A stretch of 64,000 nt of DNA from Jiella avicenniae (GCF_021390325.1 NZ_JAJUWU010000015.1:124001-188000), one strand, 5' to 3'; shown: positions 49,118-58,825, counted from the stretch's first letter. Made by a program: numbers and translations. Notes: generated from the letters alone by a model not told the origin.

Positions 49118-50572
49118 ATGGGCAAGGTGACCGGATTTCTCGAAATCGACCGGCAGACCCACAAATATCAGCCGGCATCGGATCGGATCCGCCATTTTCG
49201 CGAGTTCACGCTGCCGATGTCCGACGAAGAGGTCGGCAAGCAGGCGGCACGTTGCATGGACTGCGGCATCCCTTATTGCCACGGTCCGACGGGCTGCCCG
49301 ATCCACAACCAGATCCCGGACTGGAACGACCTCGTCTATGCCGGCGACTGGGAAACGGCGATCCGCAACCTGCACTCCACCAACAATTTCCCGGAGTTCA
49401 CCGGCCGGATCTGTCCCGCCCCTTGCGAGGAAGCCTGTACGCTGAACCTCGAGGACACGCCGGTCGCCATCAAGACCGTCGAGCAGGCGATCGCCGACAA
49501 GGCCTACAAGCTCGGCCTGATCCGGCCGCAGCCGGCGAGCGAGAAGACCGGCAAGCGCGTGGCGGTGATCGGCTCGGGCCCGGCCGGCCTCGCCGCCGCC
49601 CAGCAGCTCGGCCGCGCCGGCCACGACGTCGACGTCTACGAGCGGGAATCACAGCCGGGCGGCCTGATGCGCTACGGCATTCCCGACTTCAAGATGGAAA
49701 AGCACTGGATCGACAAGCGGGTCGAGCAGATGCGAGGGGAGGGCGTCACCTTCCACTGCGGCGTCAATATCGGCGTCGACAAGACGGTCGAGGCGCTCGT
49801 TTCGGAATACGACGCGGTGCTGTTCTGCGGCGGCTCTGAGACCCCGCGCGACAGCGGTATTCCCCGCGAGGGGCTGACCGGCGTCTATGACGCGATGCCC
49901 TATCTCGTCCAGCAGAACCGGCGGGTGGGCGGCGAGCCGGTGCAGAGCGTCGGCTGGCAGTGCGAGGAGATCTGGGCGGGCGGCAAGCACGTGGTCGTCG
50001 TCGGCGGTGGCGACACGGCGTCGGACTGCGTCGGCACCGCCTTCCGCCAGGGTGCCGTCAAGGTGACGCAGCTCGACATCCGACCGCAGCCGCCGCAGAC
50101 CGAGGACAAGCTGACCGTCTGGCCCTATTGGGCGACGAAGATGCGAACCTCCTCGAGCCAGGCCGAGGGCGCGATCCGCGAGTTCCGGGTGGCGACGCTG
50201 GAATTCGTCGGCGAGGACGGGGTGCTGACGGGCGTCAAATGCGCCGAGGTGGACGAAGCGCGCCGGCCGCTCCCCGGCACGGAGTTCATCATCAAGGCCG
50301 ATCTCGCCTTCATCGCCATCGGCTTTGCCGGTCCGTTCGCGTCCGGCTTTCTCGCCGATGCGGGCGACGGCATGAAGACCAGGGCGGACCGTCGCGGCAA
50401 CGTCTCGATCGTCGCCGACGACGAGCGCTATCTCACCTCGATGGACAAGGTCTATGCGGCCGGCGACGCGCGCCGCGGCCAGTCGCTGGTCGTGTGGGCG
50501 ATCCGCGAGGGACGCCAGGCGGCCAGGGCGATCGACCTCGACCTCATGGGGACGACCACCCTGCCGCGCTGA
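49118..50572 (+). CDS. gltD: Glutamate synthase (NADPH) small subunit
   Basis: FAD and Fe-S subunit that feeds electrons from NADPH to the glutaminase/synthase subunit GltB. The 484-aa protein starts MGKVTGFLEIDRQTHKYQPA as in rhizobia. N-terminal cluster Cys residues are in ARCMDCGIPYCHG and GRICPAPCEEAC, the FAD motif is VAVIGSGPAGLAAAQQLGRA and the NADPH motif is VVVVGGGDTASDCVGTA, with YAAGDARRGQSLVVWAI at the end. gltB is not beside it. Confidence 0.95.
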   Translation: MGKVTGFLEIDRQTHKYQPASDRIRHFREFTLPMSDEEVGKQAARCMDCGIPYCHGPTGCPIHNQIPDWNDLVYAGDWETAIRNLHSTNNFPEFTGRICPAPCEEACTLNLEDTPVAIKTVEQAIADKAYKLGLIRPQPASEKTGKRVAVIGSGPAGLAAAQQLGRAGHDVDVYERESQPGGLMRYGIPDFKMEKHWIDKRVEQMRGEGVTFHCGVNIGVDKTVEALVSEYDAVLFCGGSETPRDSGIPREGLTGVYDAMPYLVQQNRRVGGEPVQSVGWQCEEIWAGGKHVVVVGGGDTASDCVGTAFRQGAVKVTQLDIRPQPPQTEDKLTVWPYWATKMRTSSSQAEGAIREFRVATLEFVGEDGVLTGVKCAEVDEARRPLPGTEFIIKADLAFIAIGFAGPFASGFLADAGDGMKTRADRRGNVSIVADDERYLTSMDKVYAAGDARRGQSLVVWAIREGRQAARAIDLDLMGTTTLPR

Positions 50573-50585
50573 CGGCTCGGCGGGG

Positions 50586-51992
50586 CTATTGGCCCCCCTG
50601 GGCTTCCGCGTTGCTCTGCGACCAGTCGTCCATGATCGCATCGAGGATGGTCGGCATTTCCGGCGGCGGTTTGATGCCCTGGTCCTGGCGGATCTTCTTG
50701 AGGTCGAGCGAACCCTGATAGGCCACCGGCCTCTCGCCGGGGCCGACGGCGGAGGATTTGTCGTTCCAGGCAAAATCGTCGGCCCGTCCGTCGACATGGC
50801 CGGTGCCGCGGCCGTTGAGAACCAGCTTGTCCCGGGGCGAGGGCTCGAGGGAGAGGCCGATGTGGGTGGTGCCGCCACCGAGGAGGGCATCGCCGCCGTC
50901 GAGCGCCGGATCGGCGAGCGACACCGGTGGCGAGCGCACCGCCGTCGCCGCGCTGGCAAGCGGCGGAAGCACGATCCCGGCCTGGTCGTTGAACGACTCT
51001 GCCGGCGTGTCCGTGGCGACGAAGCGATCGACCGCCTTCCGGGCGAAGAAGGCGAGCTTGTCGTTGCCGGCATCCGTCATGGTGATGCCGTCGGAATTGC
51101 GCAGCTGCACGGTCTGCCCATCGACGCTCGGGCCCGAATAAATGAAGTCGTCGTTTTCGTCGACGAAGCCTTCCCAGACGTCGACATACTCGCCGGAAAC
51201 CCGCTGCGCGGCCTGGCGATACAGGTCGTTGAAATAGACCATGTCCTCGCTCATCCGATCGAACTTGAAGGAGGGCGCGCCGACCCAGACCAGCGGGACC
51301 TGATGTTTGGCGGCAATGTCGGCGATCTCGCCGACCCGGCGCTCGTATTCGGCATTCCACTCCGGCGAGCGCAGAGACATGGTGCCGTTCTCGCCGTAGA
51401 TCGGCTGGCGATCGTTGGAGCCGATCATCATCACGACGACCGCCGGCTCGTTCTCCTCGATCAGCGGCCCGAGCTTTGCCGGCCAGTCGTAGTGATCCTG
51501 ACGCACGAGACCGGACGAGCCGTTCGACGCCGCCTTGACGTTCACCATCCGACGGTCGGCATAAGCGTCCTTCAGGCCGTTTGCGAGAGACGCGGCGAGA
51601 AAGTCGCCGACGACGAGGACCGTCTTGGCGTCCTCGGCCTTCTCGGTCACCGCGGGCTGCGCCGGCCGGGGTGCCGAAGCCCGCGGTGCCGGGGCGCTCG
51701 AGCGGGACTTGCGCTGGCTGCGGCTCGGCGCCTGCCGGGTCGCGGGGCGAGGATCGTCGCTGACGCTGTTGCGGTTGTCGATTCGGTAGGGCCGGCGCCG
51801 CTGCTGCTGCAGGCCGTTGCCGAACAGCATGTCGAGAATGGTTCTCGGCCGTTCCTGCGCGACGGCGGAGGAGGGGTGTCCCGTGATGGCGAGGAAGGGC
51901 AGGAGGGCGAGCGCCACCAGGGCTGCAAGGCCAGCCATGCGACCGGGTCCGTGCCGTCGCAACCCCCTTTTCGGTCCGCTTCGCAAACTCAT
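50586..51992 (-). CDS. DUF459 SGNH-fold protein, probably catalytically inactive
   Basis: A 468-aa exported protein: signal segment about residues 19-46 (LAALVALALLPFLAITG), a basic Pro/Arg-rich linker (50-120), then an SGNH-hydrolase fold. The nucleophile block reads VVGDFLAASLANGL (GDFL instead of GDSL, residues 129-132) and the last block reads DGITM (301-305) where active enzymes have DxxH. The Asn block GSNDR (191-195) is kept. Loss of both Ser and His suggests a binding, not a hydrolytic, role. It precedes no other gene closely on this strand; an MltB-type gene lies upstream, so a cell-wall connection is plausible. Confidence 0.85.
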   Translation of the reverse strand: MSLRSGPKRGLRRHGPGRMAGLAALVALALLPFLAITGHPSSAVAQERPRTILDMLFGNGLQQQRRRPYRIDNRNSVSDDPRPATRQAPSRSQRKSRSSAPAPRASAPRPAQPAVTEKAEDAKTVLVVGDFLAASLANGLKDAYADRRMVNVKAASNGSSGLVRQDHYDWPAKLGPLIEENEPAVVVMMIGSNDRQPIYGENGTMSLRSPEWNAEYERRVGEIADIAAKHQVPLVWVGAPSFKFDRMSEDMVYFNDLYRQAAQRVSGEYVDVWEGFVDENDDFIYSGPSVDGQTVQLRNSDGITMTDAGNDKLAFFARKAVDRFVATDTPAESFNDQAGIVLPPLASAATAVRSPPVSLADPALDGGDALLGGGTTHIGLSLEPSPRDKLVLNGRGTGHVDGRADDFAWNDKSSAVGPGERPVAYQGSLDLKKIRQDQGIKPPPEMPTILDAIMDDWSQSNAEAQGGQ

Positions 51993-52070
51993 CTGCACCG
52001 TCCCGTGCCGATTGCCGCCGGCCATCCCGCCAGTCGGCAATCGGGTGTCGTTCGAAGTCTCCTTCCCAAG

Positions 52071-53303
52071 CTAACGCGTGCGAAGGAATTCGAGTAGCGC
52101 TTTCGAAGCATTGCCGTCCTGCGCCATGCCTGCCTGTTGCTGCAACGCCATGATCGCCGCTTTCGATCCCGAGCCGATCTTGCCGTCGATCTTGCCGTCG
52201 TAGAGCCCGAAGCGCGACAGATGCTTCTGCAGCTCGTAGCGCTCGTCCGTCGACAGCGGCGTGTAGCCGCGCGGCCAATCGACGACGAGGCCGGGATAGC
52301 CGCCGATCTGGTCGCCGAGAAGGCCGACCGCAAGGGCGTATTTGTCCGCATTGTTGTAGCGCTTGATGACGAAGAAGTTCTTGGTCATCAGGAAGGCCGG
52401 GCCGTTGTCGCCGGCGAGGCGCACGAGATTGGCGCGCTCGCCGCCGTCCGGGAAGGGCCGGCCGTTGGCGCGGCGGAAGCCCAGGCTCGCCCATTGCGAG
52501 ATGCTGCGATTGTCGCGCTCCAGCTTGCCGCGATACTTGTCCGGCACGATGACCTCGTAGCCCCAGGTCCGGCCCGGCTGCCAGCCGTTTCGGTGCAGGA
52601 GGTTGGCGGCCGTCGCCAGGGCGTCGGGGACCGATTCCCAGATGTTGGCGTGGCCGTCGCCGTCCATGTCGACCTTGTAGGCGCGATAGCTGGTGGGGAT
52701 GAACTGGGTGTGGCCCATCGCGCCGGCCCAGGAGCTGATCAACTCGCTGACCTTGATGTCGCCGGACTGGGCGATCTTCAGCGCCGCGATCAGCTGCTCG
52801 CGGGCGAACTTCGCCCGCGACTTGTCGAGATAGGCCAGCGTCGCCAGCGAGCGCGGCAGCGAGCGCATCACGTCCTGGCGCTGGAGGATCTGGCCGTAAT
52901 TGGTCTCCATCGACCAGATCGCGAGGAGGATGTCGCGATCGACGCCGAAACGCTTCTCGATCCGGTCGAGCCACGTCGAGAGCTGCGCCCGGGCGGAGCG
53001 CCCCTTGGCGACCTGCTCGTCGTTCACCCGGTTGTCGATGTAGTCCCACACCTTGTCGCGGAATTCGGGCTGGTAGCGGGCCTTCTGAAGCACTTCCGGA
53101 TCGGGTTCGGTGATCCCGGCGAAGGCCGCGCGATAGACCTCCCGCGAGACGCCGGACTGTGCCGCGACGGTCTCGAAGTTCTGGATCCAGCGCACGAAGC
53201 CGGCGTCGGCATTTGCGGGCGAACCGAGCGCGGCGACGAGAAACAGGGCGAACAGTCCGGCGGCCAGGCGGGCGAGGGTCATCGTTGTCCTTGTATGGTG
53301 CAT
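52071..53303 (-). CDS. Lytic murein transglycosylase, MltB type, with peptidoglycan-binding domain
   Basis: Cleaves peptidoglycan glycan strands. The 410-aa protein has a signal peptide (LAAGLFALFLVAALGSPANA, to about residue 27), the transglycosylase domain (about 30-330) with the catalytic Glu in ILLAIWSMETNYG, AMGHTQFIPTSYRAYKVDMD and GRTWGYEV, and a C-terminal PG-binding-1 domain (about 345-408, YDGKIDGKIGSGSKAAIMAL). Without a lipobox it is probably soluble and periplasmic. The ATG at 53303 follows GAGAGGAAA; an in-frame ATG seven codons later (53282) also has AAGGA. Confidence 0.92.
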   Translation of the reverse strand: MHHTRTTMTLARLAAGLFALFLVAALGSPANADAGFVRWIQNFETVAAQSGVSREVYRAAFAGITEPDPEVLQKARYQPEFRDKVWDYIDNRVNDEQVAKGRSARAQLSTWLDRIEKRFGVDRDILLAIWSMETNYGQILQRQDVMRSLPRSLATLAYLDKSRAKFAREQLIAALKIAQSGDIKVSELISSWAGAMGHTQFIPTSYRAYKVDMDGDGHANIWESVPDALATAANLLHRNGWQPGRTWGYEVIVPDKYRGKLERDNRSISQWASLGFRRANGRPFPDGGERANLVRLAGDNGPAFLMTKNFFVIKRYNNADKYALAVGLLGDQIGGYPGLVVDWPRGYTPLSTDERYELQKHLSRFGLYDGKIDGKIGSGSKAAIMALQQQAGMAQDGNASKALLEFLRTR

Positions 53304-53426
53304 TGCTTTCCTCTCGGCTTGGCATCGTTCAACAAGAGAACGGCAATTCTGCAGCAAAGACGTAAACGGGATGTTTACCATCTCCCGGTTTTCCGCCGCA
53401 GCGTCCGGCGGCGAGACGGGCGCCGG

Positions 53427-53442
53427 TTAACGACGTCGTTGA
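53427..53442. promoter_or_regulatory. Palindrome in the mltB-type/galU divergent region
   Basis: TTAACGACGTCGTTGA, a 12-bp perfect palindrome with near-symmetric flanks, in the 282 bases between the diverging transglycosylase and galU genes. It may bind a regulator of either gene; nothing more specific can be said. Confidence 0.25.
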
Positions 53443-53585
53443 TTTTCCGTAAACGCCGCATCGCTGCCGTGATAGTCGGTTCTGCGGGAGGCGAGGGCGG
53501 CAGTTGACTTTGGCTGCCGCCGCAAGATGTTTGTCGCCGGCTCCGACCGGGACGTTTGGTCGCAATTTCAGGAGATGCCTTTCCG

Positions 53586-54473
53586 ATGAAGAAGGTCCGT
53601 AAAGCCGTATTCCCCGTCGCCGGCCTCGGAACACGCTTCCTGCCCGCCACCAAGGCGATCCCGAAGGAGATGCTGACGGTCGTCGACCGGCCGGTGATCC
53701 AGTACGTCGTCGACGAGGCGAAGGAAGCCGGCATCGATCATCTGATCTTCGTCACGGGCCGCAACAAGGGCGTCATCGAGGACTATTTCGACATCCAGGT
53801 CGAACTCTCCAATACGCTCGCCGAGCGCGGCAAGACCGCGGAGCTGAAGCTTCTCGACGATCTCCAGCCGAGACCCGGCACCGCGAGCTTCACCCGCCAG
53901 CAGGCGCCGCTCGGCCTCGGCCATGCGATCTGGTGCGCCCGCGACCTCGTCGGCAACGAGCCCTTCGCCATCCTTCTGCCGGACATGATCATGCAGGCCG
54001 AGAAGGGCTGCCTCGCCGAAATGGTGGCGCTCTACGAGAAGACCGGCGGCAACGTCATCTCGGTCGAGGAATGCGATCCGCAAGAGACCCACAAATATGG
54101 CATCGTCGGCAAGGGCGACGTGGTCGGCAACGGCTTCAAGATCACCGGCATGGTGGAAAAGCCGAAGCCGGAGGACGCGCCTTCGAACTTCTCGATCTCC
54201 GGGCGCTACATCCTGCAGCCGGAGATCTTCGACATCCTCGCCACCCAGGAAAAGGGCGCCGGCAACGAGATCCAGCTCACCGACGGTATGCTGAAGCTCG
54301 CCGAGAGCCAGGACTTCGCCGCCTATCCGTTCACCGGCCGGACCTTCGACTGCGGCTCGAAGGAAGGCTTCATCGAGGCGAACGTCGCCTTCGCGCTCTA
54401 TCGGCCGGACATTCGCGAGAAGGTCATCGGCAACATGGAGCGGCTGATGCAGACGGTGAAGCCTGCCGAGTGA
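53586..54473 (+). CDS. galU: UTP-glucose-1-phosphate uridylyltransferase
   Basis: Makes UDP-glucose for envelope polysaccharides (ExoN in Sinorhizobium). The 295-aa protein has the nucleotide-binding start [20 protein letters not shown], the catalytic Lys region [37 protein letters not shown] and [18 protein letters not shown]. The ATG at 53586 has AGGAG eleven bases upstream. It converges with the following barrel-protein gene. Confidence 0.96.
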   Translation: MKKVRKAVFPVAGLGTRFLPATKAIPKEMLTVVDRPVIQYVVDEAKEAGIDHLIFVTGRNKGVIEDYFDIQVELSNTLAERGKTAELKLLDDLQPRPGTASFTRQQAPLGLGHAIWCARDLVGNEPFAILLPDMIMQAEKGCLAEMVALYEKTGGNVISVEECDPQETHKYGIVGKGDVVGNGFKITGMVEKPKPEDAPSNFSISGRYILQPEIFDILATQEKGAGNEIQLTDGMLKLAESQDFAAYPFTGRTFDCGSKEGFIEANVAFALYRPDIREKVIGNMERLMQTVKPAE

Positions 54474-54506
54474 CCTCCGGGCGCCTCCGCTGTCCGCACC
54501 GGCGCC

Positions 54507-56261
54507 TCAGCGCTGCAGCGTAACGCCGAGCTTGACGGTGTCGGCGCTGTAGCGATCGCTTTCCACGATCGCGAAGGACCGGCGGTGCTCGTACGAGCCG
54601 GTCAGGGCGAACTGCCGGTTGAGCCAATAGGTGAACCCGGCTTCGCCGGAGAGCAGCATCTTGTCTTCGTCGGGAACGGTCGAATCCTCGTAGCCGAAGC
54701 TGGCGGCGGCGGTCAGCGTGGTACGGGCGCTCAGGGAATGGGCAATCGCGACCGACGTCTCGTAATTCGTCTTCGCCGATTGGCCGGTGAGTTCCGGCTC
54801 GAAGCTGGTGCGGCCGGACAGCGTCACGTCGGTGCCGCGCTGCGGCGACCAGACCAGGCTGGCGTCGAGCGTCGGCGAGGCGGTGGTCTCGACGGCCACG
54901 TCGTCGGGAACGTTCCAGGCGTATCCGAGGGCGACTTCGCCCCGCAGCTTGTCGCGCAGATCGATGCCGATGCCGGCCCTCAGCGCCGGCAGCCAGGCGT
55001 CGCGGTCGCCGGCGTCCCGCCCGTCCGGTGCGGCGACGTCGAAGATCCGTCGCCCGAGGCTGGCTTCGACGAAAGGCTGAAGAGCCGGCGAGACGTCGTA
55101 TCCGGTCCGCAGCGCGGCGGTCAGCGTCGTATAGTCCTCGTCGACGCTGCCATCCGGCAGGCTGAAATAGGATTTGCGCGCGGCCGTCAGCGTGCCGGAC
55201 ACGTTTACCGGATGGAAATCGTGGGAGACTTCGGCCGCCAGGGAACCGGATAAGACGCCGGCCCGGCCGGACAGCGTCGTGTCGTCGAGAACGTCGGAAT
55301 AGTCCTCGCGCTGGAAGTCGATCGCTCCGCGAAACGTCGCGATCGTGTCGCTGGACAGGTCGAGGCGCAGGCGGCCATCGGCGGAGGCAGTGGGATCTTC
55401 CCGCGTCTCGCCGGCAAAGTCGTGCCGATAGGAAAAGCGCGAATTGAACTCGGCCTGGTTCGTCGCCCAGTCTGAGACGAGACGCGACGACAGGATCGTC
55501 TCGCTGAAGGCGCCCTTGGTGGCCGCGGCGTCGTTGTCGAGATTGTTCGAGACGCCGACCGTCTCGATCAGCTCGGGATAGAGGATGAACGTCCCCACCC
55601 GCGTGCCGACCGGCGCGAAGGGATCGTCCTCGTCCGAACTCTTCAGCCGGCGGAGCCGGTCGATGGTCTCGGCTGCCCGGTTCTGGCGGAGGGTCGACTG
55701 GGCCGGAAGGGTCTCGTCGGCGATGCCGGCGCCCAGCGTCGGATTGGCGAGTGCCGGCAGACCGTCCTCGGTGGCCGCGGTCCCGGTCCGCGTGTCGTCG
55801 ACCGGACGCCCGTCCGCGTCACGCAGAGCGCCGCTGCGCAGCGCCGGTGTCGCAGCGGAATTGACGCGTTTGGCCGCCGATGAGCGGCCATTGTCGATGA
55901 GACGCGGCGGCGCCGCTTCCATCAGATCGAAGCCCCGCTTCGGTTTCGGCGTGTCCGGCTCGTCCGATGCCGCCGTGTCCGCCGCCCTGTCCTCGGCGAC
56001 GGGGTCGGCGACGTCGCGCAGCTTGGACGGATCCTTGCCCTTTTCGCCGGGCGAGACCAACCGCTGCCCGTCATAGGCGCCGAGAGCCTCGATCAGATCG
56101 CTATCGGGATCGGCGAGCCGCACCTGCTGCGGCGGCGCGTCGACGCTGTCGCGCAAGACGCCGCCGGAGAGGACCTGCTGGGCGAGGGCGGGGACGGGCG
56201 CGCCGAGGCCGGCCGCCAGCAGCAGCACCGGAAATAGGACATGACCTCGGCTTTGGCCCAT
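54507..56261 (-). CDS. Outer-membrane beta-barrel protein (BBP2_2-like)
   Basis: A 584-aa exported protein. The signal peptide is MGQSRGHVLFPVLLLAAGLG to ALAQQ (residues 1-29). A disordered acidic region (about 30-210) contains KPKRGFDLMEAAPPRLID. The last 350 residues alternate polar and hydrophobic strands, are rich in Thr, Ser, Asp and aromatic residues, and end in VKLGVTLQR, typical of an outer-membrane barrel. Similar proteins lie near exopolysaccharide genes. The start at 56261 is chosen for the signal peptide; a GTG at 56354 would add 31 residues. Confidence 0.82.
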   Translation of the reverse strand: MGQSRGHVLFPVLLLAAGLGAPVPALAQQVLSGGVLRDSVDAPPQQVRLADPDSDLIEALGAYDGQRLVSPGEKGKDPSKLRDVADPVAEDRAADTAASDEPDTPKPKRGFDLMEAAPPRLIDNGRSSAAKRVNSAATPALRSGALRDADGRPVDDTRTGTAATEDGLPALANPTLGAGIADETLPAQSTLRQNRAAETIDRLRRLKSSDEDDPFAPVGTRVGTFILYPELIETVGVSNNLDNDAAATKGAFSETILSSRLVSDWATNQAEFNSRFSYRHDFAGETREDPTASADGRLRLDLSSDTIATFRGAIDFQREDYSDVLDDTTLSGRAGVLSGSLAAEVSHDFHPVNVSGTLTAARKSYFSLPDGSVDEDYTTLTAALRTGYDVSPALQPFVEASLGRRIFDVAAPDGRDAGDRDAWLPALRAGIGIDLRDKLRGEVALGYAWNVPDDVAVETTASPTLDASLVWSPQRGTDVTLSGRTSFEPELTGQSAKTNYETSVAIAHSLSARTTLTAAASFGYEDSTVPDEDKMLLSGEAGFTYWLNRQFALTGSYEHRRSFAIVESDRYSADTVKLGVTLQR

Positions 56262-56358
56262 CGTCGCGCTTGCCCGCAATCCGTGGACGACGCGCCGGCT
56301 GCGTGGCCGGCGGCGATCCTCAGGAGACGTGACCGATTGTTGCCGATCGGACACTTTG

Positions 56359-56375
56359 TTAACCGGAAGCTAACC
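56359..56375. promoter_or_regulatory. CtrA-like site between the barrel and KdsD-type genes
   Basis: TTAACCGGAAGCTAACC matches the CtrA consensus TTAA-N7-TTAAC with one mismatch. It lies about 100 bases before the barrel-gene start and 140 before the isomerase start. Confidence 0.35.
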
Positions 56376-56513
56376 GTCGGTGGTTGCGCGAAACAGGAAT
56401 TGCCGCTCTGGTCCCGATATGGTCACGTTTGCCTCACATGGCCGAGAGCGTGACATCATTGCCGGGCGCTGCGGGTTCGAAGCCGCATGCCGGGCCAAGA
56501 CGAGACAAACGAC

Positions 56514-57512
56514 ATGTCCCTGCCGATCGCCCAGCCCCTCGCCGAAGATCATGCCGGTTCCCGCTCCGCCGCCCGCACGATCGAGACCGAGATCGAGGCG
56601 CTGAAGGCTTTGTCGGTTCTGATCAAGACGGACATGGCGGCGAGTTTCGAACGGGCGCTGGACCTGATCGCGGCGGTGAGCGGCCGGCTGATCGTCACCG
56701 GCGTCGGCAAGAGCGGCCACATCGGCTCGAAGATCGCCTCCACCTTCGCCTCGACCGGCACGCCGTCCTTCTTCGTCCACCCGTCCGAGGCCAATCACGG
56801 CGATCTCGGCATGATCGGCAAGGACGACGCGATCCTCGCCATGTCATGGTCCGGCGAGACGGCCGAACTCCACGGCATCGTCGCCTATTCCAGGCGGTTC
56901 CGCATCCCGCTCATCGCCGTCACCTCGCGGCCGAACTCGACGCTCGCCCGCGAGGCCGACGTGACGCTGCAGCTGCCGCGGGCGCTGGAAGCTTGCCCGC
57001 TCGGCCTCGCGCCGACCTCCTCCTCGACCATGCAGCTCGTCATGGGCGACGCGCTGGCCGTGGCGCTGCTCGAGCGGCGCGGCTTCACGCCGGACGATTT
57101 CCACGTCTTCCATCCCGGCGGCCAGCTCGGCGCGAGCCTCAAGCACGTCGCCGACATCATGCACACCGGCGAGGCGATGCCGCTCTGCGCCTCCGGCACG
57201 CTGATGTCGGAAGCGATCATCGTCATGTCGCGCAAGGGCTTCGGCTGCGTCGGCGTGATCGGCGAGGACGGCAGGCTGAAGGGCATCATCACCGACGGCG
57301 ATCTGCGCCGCAACCTCGACGCCGGCCTTTTGGCACGCACCGTCGATCAGGTGATGACGCCGGGACCGAAGACGATCGTGCCGGAGACGCTCGCCGTCGC
57401 GGCGCTGGAGATGATCAACACCCGCAACATCACCGCCGTGATGGTGGTGCGCGAGGGACGGCCGGTCGGCATCGTCCACCTGCACGACCTCCTGCGCCTC
57501 GGCGTCGCCTGA
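56514..57512 (+). CDS. kdsD: Arabinose-5-phosphate isomerase (KdsD/KpsF type), SIS plus two CBS domains
   Basis: Converts ribulose-5-phosphate to arabinose-5-phosphate for KDO and lipopolysaccharide synthesis. The 332-aa protein has the SIS domain (about 35-190) with VTGVGKSGHIGSKIASTFAS, SFFVHPSEANHGDLGMI and LSWSGE-like AMSWSGETAEL; two CBS domains follow (about 200-330, with GIITDGDLRRNL). The conserved PLGLAPTSSSTMQLVMGDAL is present. ATG at 56514 is used; an ATG at 56487 would add nine residues. Neither has a strong ribosome site. Confidence 0.93.
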   Translation: MSLPIAQPLAEDHAGSRSAARTIETEIEALKALSVLIKTDMAASFERALDLIAAVSGRLIVTGVGKSGHIGSKIASTFASTGTPSFFVHPSEANHGDLGMIGKDDAILAMSWSGETAELHGIVAYSRRFRIPLIAVTSRPNSTLAREADVTLQLPRALEACPLGLAPTSSSTMQLVMGDALAVALLERRGFTPDDFHVFHPGGQLGASLKHVADIMHTGEAMPLCASGTLMSEAIIVMSRKGFGCVGVIGEDGRLKGIITDGDLRRNLDAGLLARTVDQVMTPGPKTIVPETLAVAALEMINTRNITAVMVVREGRPVGIVHLHDLLRLGVA

Positions 57513-57582
57513 TCCCGGGCGCCGCGGGGCCTGATCGCCTGGCCACGCTGATCGTCTTCCTCTGGCGGGCGCGAAAGCCGGC

Positions 57583-58257
57583 TCAACTCCGGCCGCCGAC
57601 CTCGTCGAGATGGTCGAGCATGCCGGCCGGATCCTCGTAAACCCGGAAGGCGCCGGCGCGCTCCAGCTCCTCGCCGCCATAGCCGCCCGACAGAAGCCCG
57701 ACGCCGAGCGCCCGGCAGCGCTGGGCGGCGAGCATGTCCCAGATCGAATCGCCGACGACCATCGCCCCTTCGATCGGCACGCCGAGGCGCTCGGCCGCCG
57801 CGATGAAGAGGTCCGGCTCGGGCTTGGCGTAGGTGACGGCATCGCGGGTGACGACCGGCACTTCGTCCGGGTCGACGCCCAGCCGGTCGAGATTGTGCTT
57901 CGCCGTCTCCATCCGTCCCGAGGTGGCGATTGCCCAGGCGAGCTTGTCCCGCGTCAGCGTGTCGAGGAGTTCGCGCGCGCCGGGCAGCGGCACGACGCTC
58001 TTCGAATGGGTCCGATACGCCTCAGCATGGGCCTGGCGCAGCCGCTCGCGCTTTTCCTCGGTGATCTCCTCGCCGATCTCGCGCAGAAGCTGGTTGGTGA
58101 ACAGCCCGCCGCTCATCCCGATCTTGCGGTGGATGCGCCAGACCGACAGCGCGATTCCCTCCGCGTCGAGCGCGTCCTTCCAGGACAGGACGTGCTGATA
58201 GACGCTGTCGACCAGCGTGCCGTCGAGATCGAACAGGAAGGCGGGGCGTTGGCGCAT
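57583..58257 (-). CDS. HAD-superfamily phosphatase (phosphoglycolate phosphatase / beta-PGM type)
   Basis: A 224-aa haloacid-dehalogenase-type hydrolase. Motif I is FLFDLDGTLVDSV (residues 8-20) with the nucleophile Asp, motif II is IATSGR, motif III Lys is in TYAKPEPDLF and motif IV is MVVGDSIWDMLAA. A helical cap lies between motifs I and II. It is not KdsC, which lacks a cap, so the convergent kdsD does not define its job. The substrate is unknown. Confidence 0.9.
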   Translation of the reverse strand: MRQRPAFLFDLDGTLVDSVYQHVLSWKDALDAEGIALSVWRIHRKIGMSGGLFTNQLLREIGEEITEEKRERLRQAHAEAYRTHSKSVVPLPGARELLDTLTRDKLAWAIATSGRMETAKHNLDRLGVDPDEVPVVTRDAVTYAKPEPDLFIAAAERLGVPIEGAMVVGDSIWDMLAAQRCRALGVGLLSGGYGGEELERAGAFRVYEDPAGMLDHLDEVGGRS

Positions 58258-58825
58258 GACGGCCTCCGGGAGCGGGCGATGGGAGGCGGAAAGATAAGGG
58301 CCGCCGGCGCCGGTTCCATGGGAAGATTTCGAGCCCTCTGACGCCCGATGATCAGCGCGCCACGGAAGCGCGCGGGTGGCGCCGGACGAAGGGCTTCGTC
58401 AAGAAGCCGAACACCTCGCGCCAGCGACGGTTGACGGGGCATGGCCTTTCCCCCGCCGTCATCCTCGGCCTCGTGCCGAGGATCTACCGGCGGTTTCGCT
58501 CCAGAATCTTGGCAGGGAACGCGCCCCTTCCTCCCCCGATTGACCGCTTCATCGGCAGGAGATCCTCGGCACGAGGCCGAGGATGACGACGTGGAAAGGG
58601 TGGCGCAGGCGTCGGAAAGCTGGGGCGCGGCGTCACTCCCCCCTGCCTGCCGCCATCTCCCCCGCCGGGAGCAAGATCGAAGCGTCGCCCGCGGCGCCTG
58701 CCTGGAAGCGATTTCCGGGCGAGGCGGGATTGCCGCTGGACAGGCCCGAAATCCTTTTCTATAAGGCCGCCACTCCCCGCCGGATCGGTGATCACAGAAC
58801 GCCTGTGAGCGCCCCTCGGCGGCGG
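58258..58825. other. Spacer with REPIN-like copy 2, upstream of tRNA-Phe
   Basis: No protein gene is apparent in these 568 bases. They hold the REPIN-like element at 58457-58588 and, presumably, the tRNA promoter near 58760-58820. Confidence 0.5.
58457..58588. repeat. REPIN-like element, copy 2
   Basis: 132 bp with perfect 29-bp inverted arms (58457-58485 and 58560-58588), differing from copy 1 at a few arm positions that change together on both arms, so pairing is preserved. The interior shares CAGAATC and GGCAG patches with copy 1. Confidence 0.92.

Noticed and set aside
57583-58257. KdsC assignment for the HAD phosphatase opposite kdsD
   Set aside because: The protein has a helical cap domain between motifs I and II, unlike the capless KdsC, and the two genes converge.
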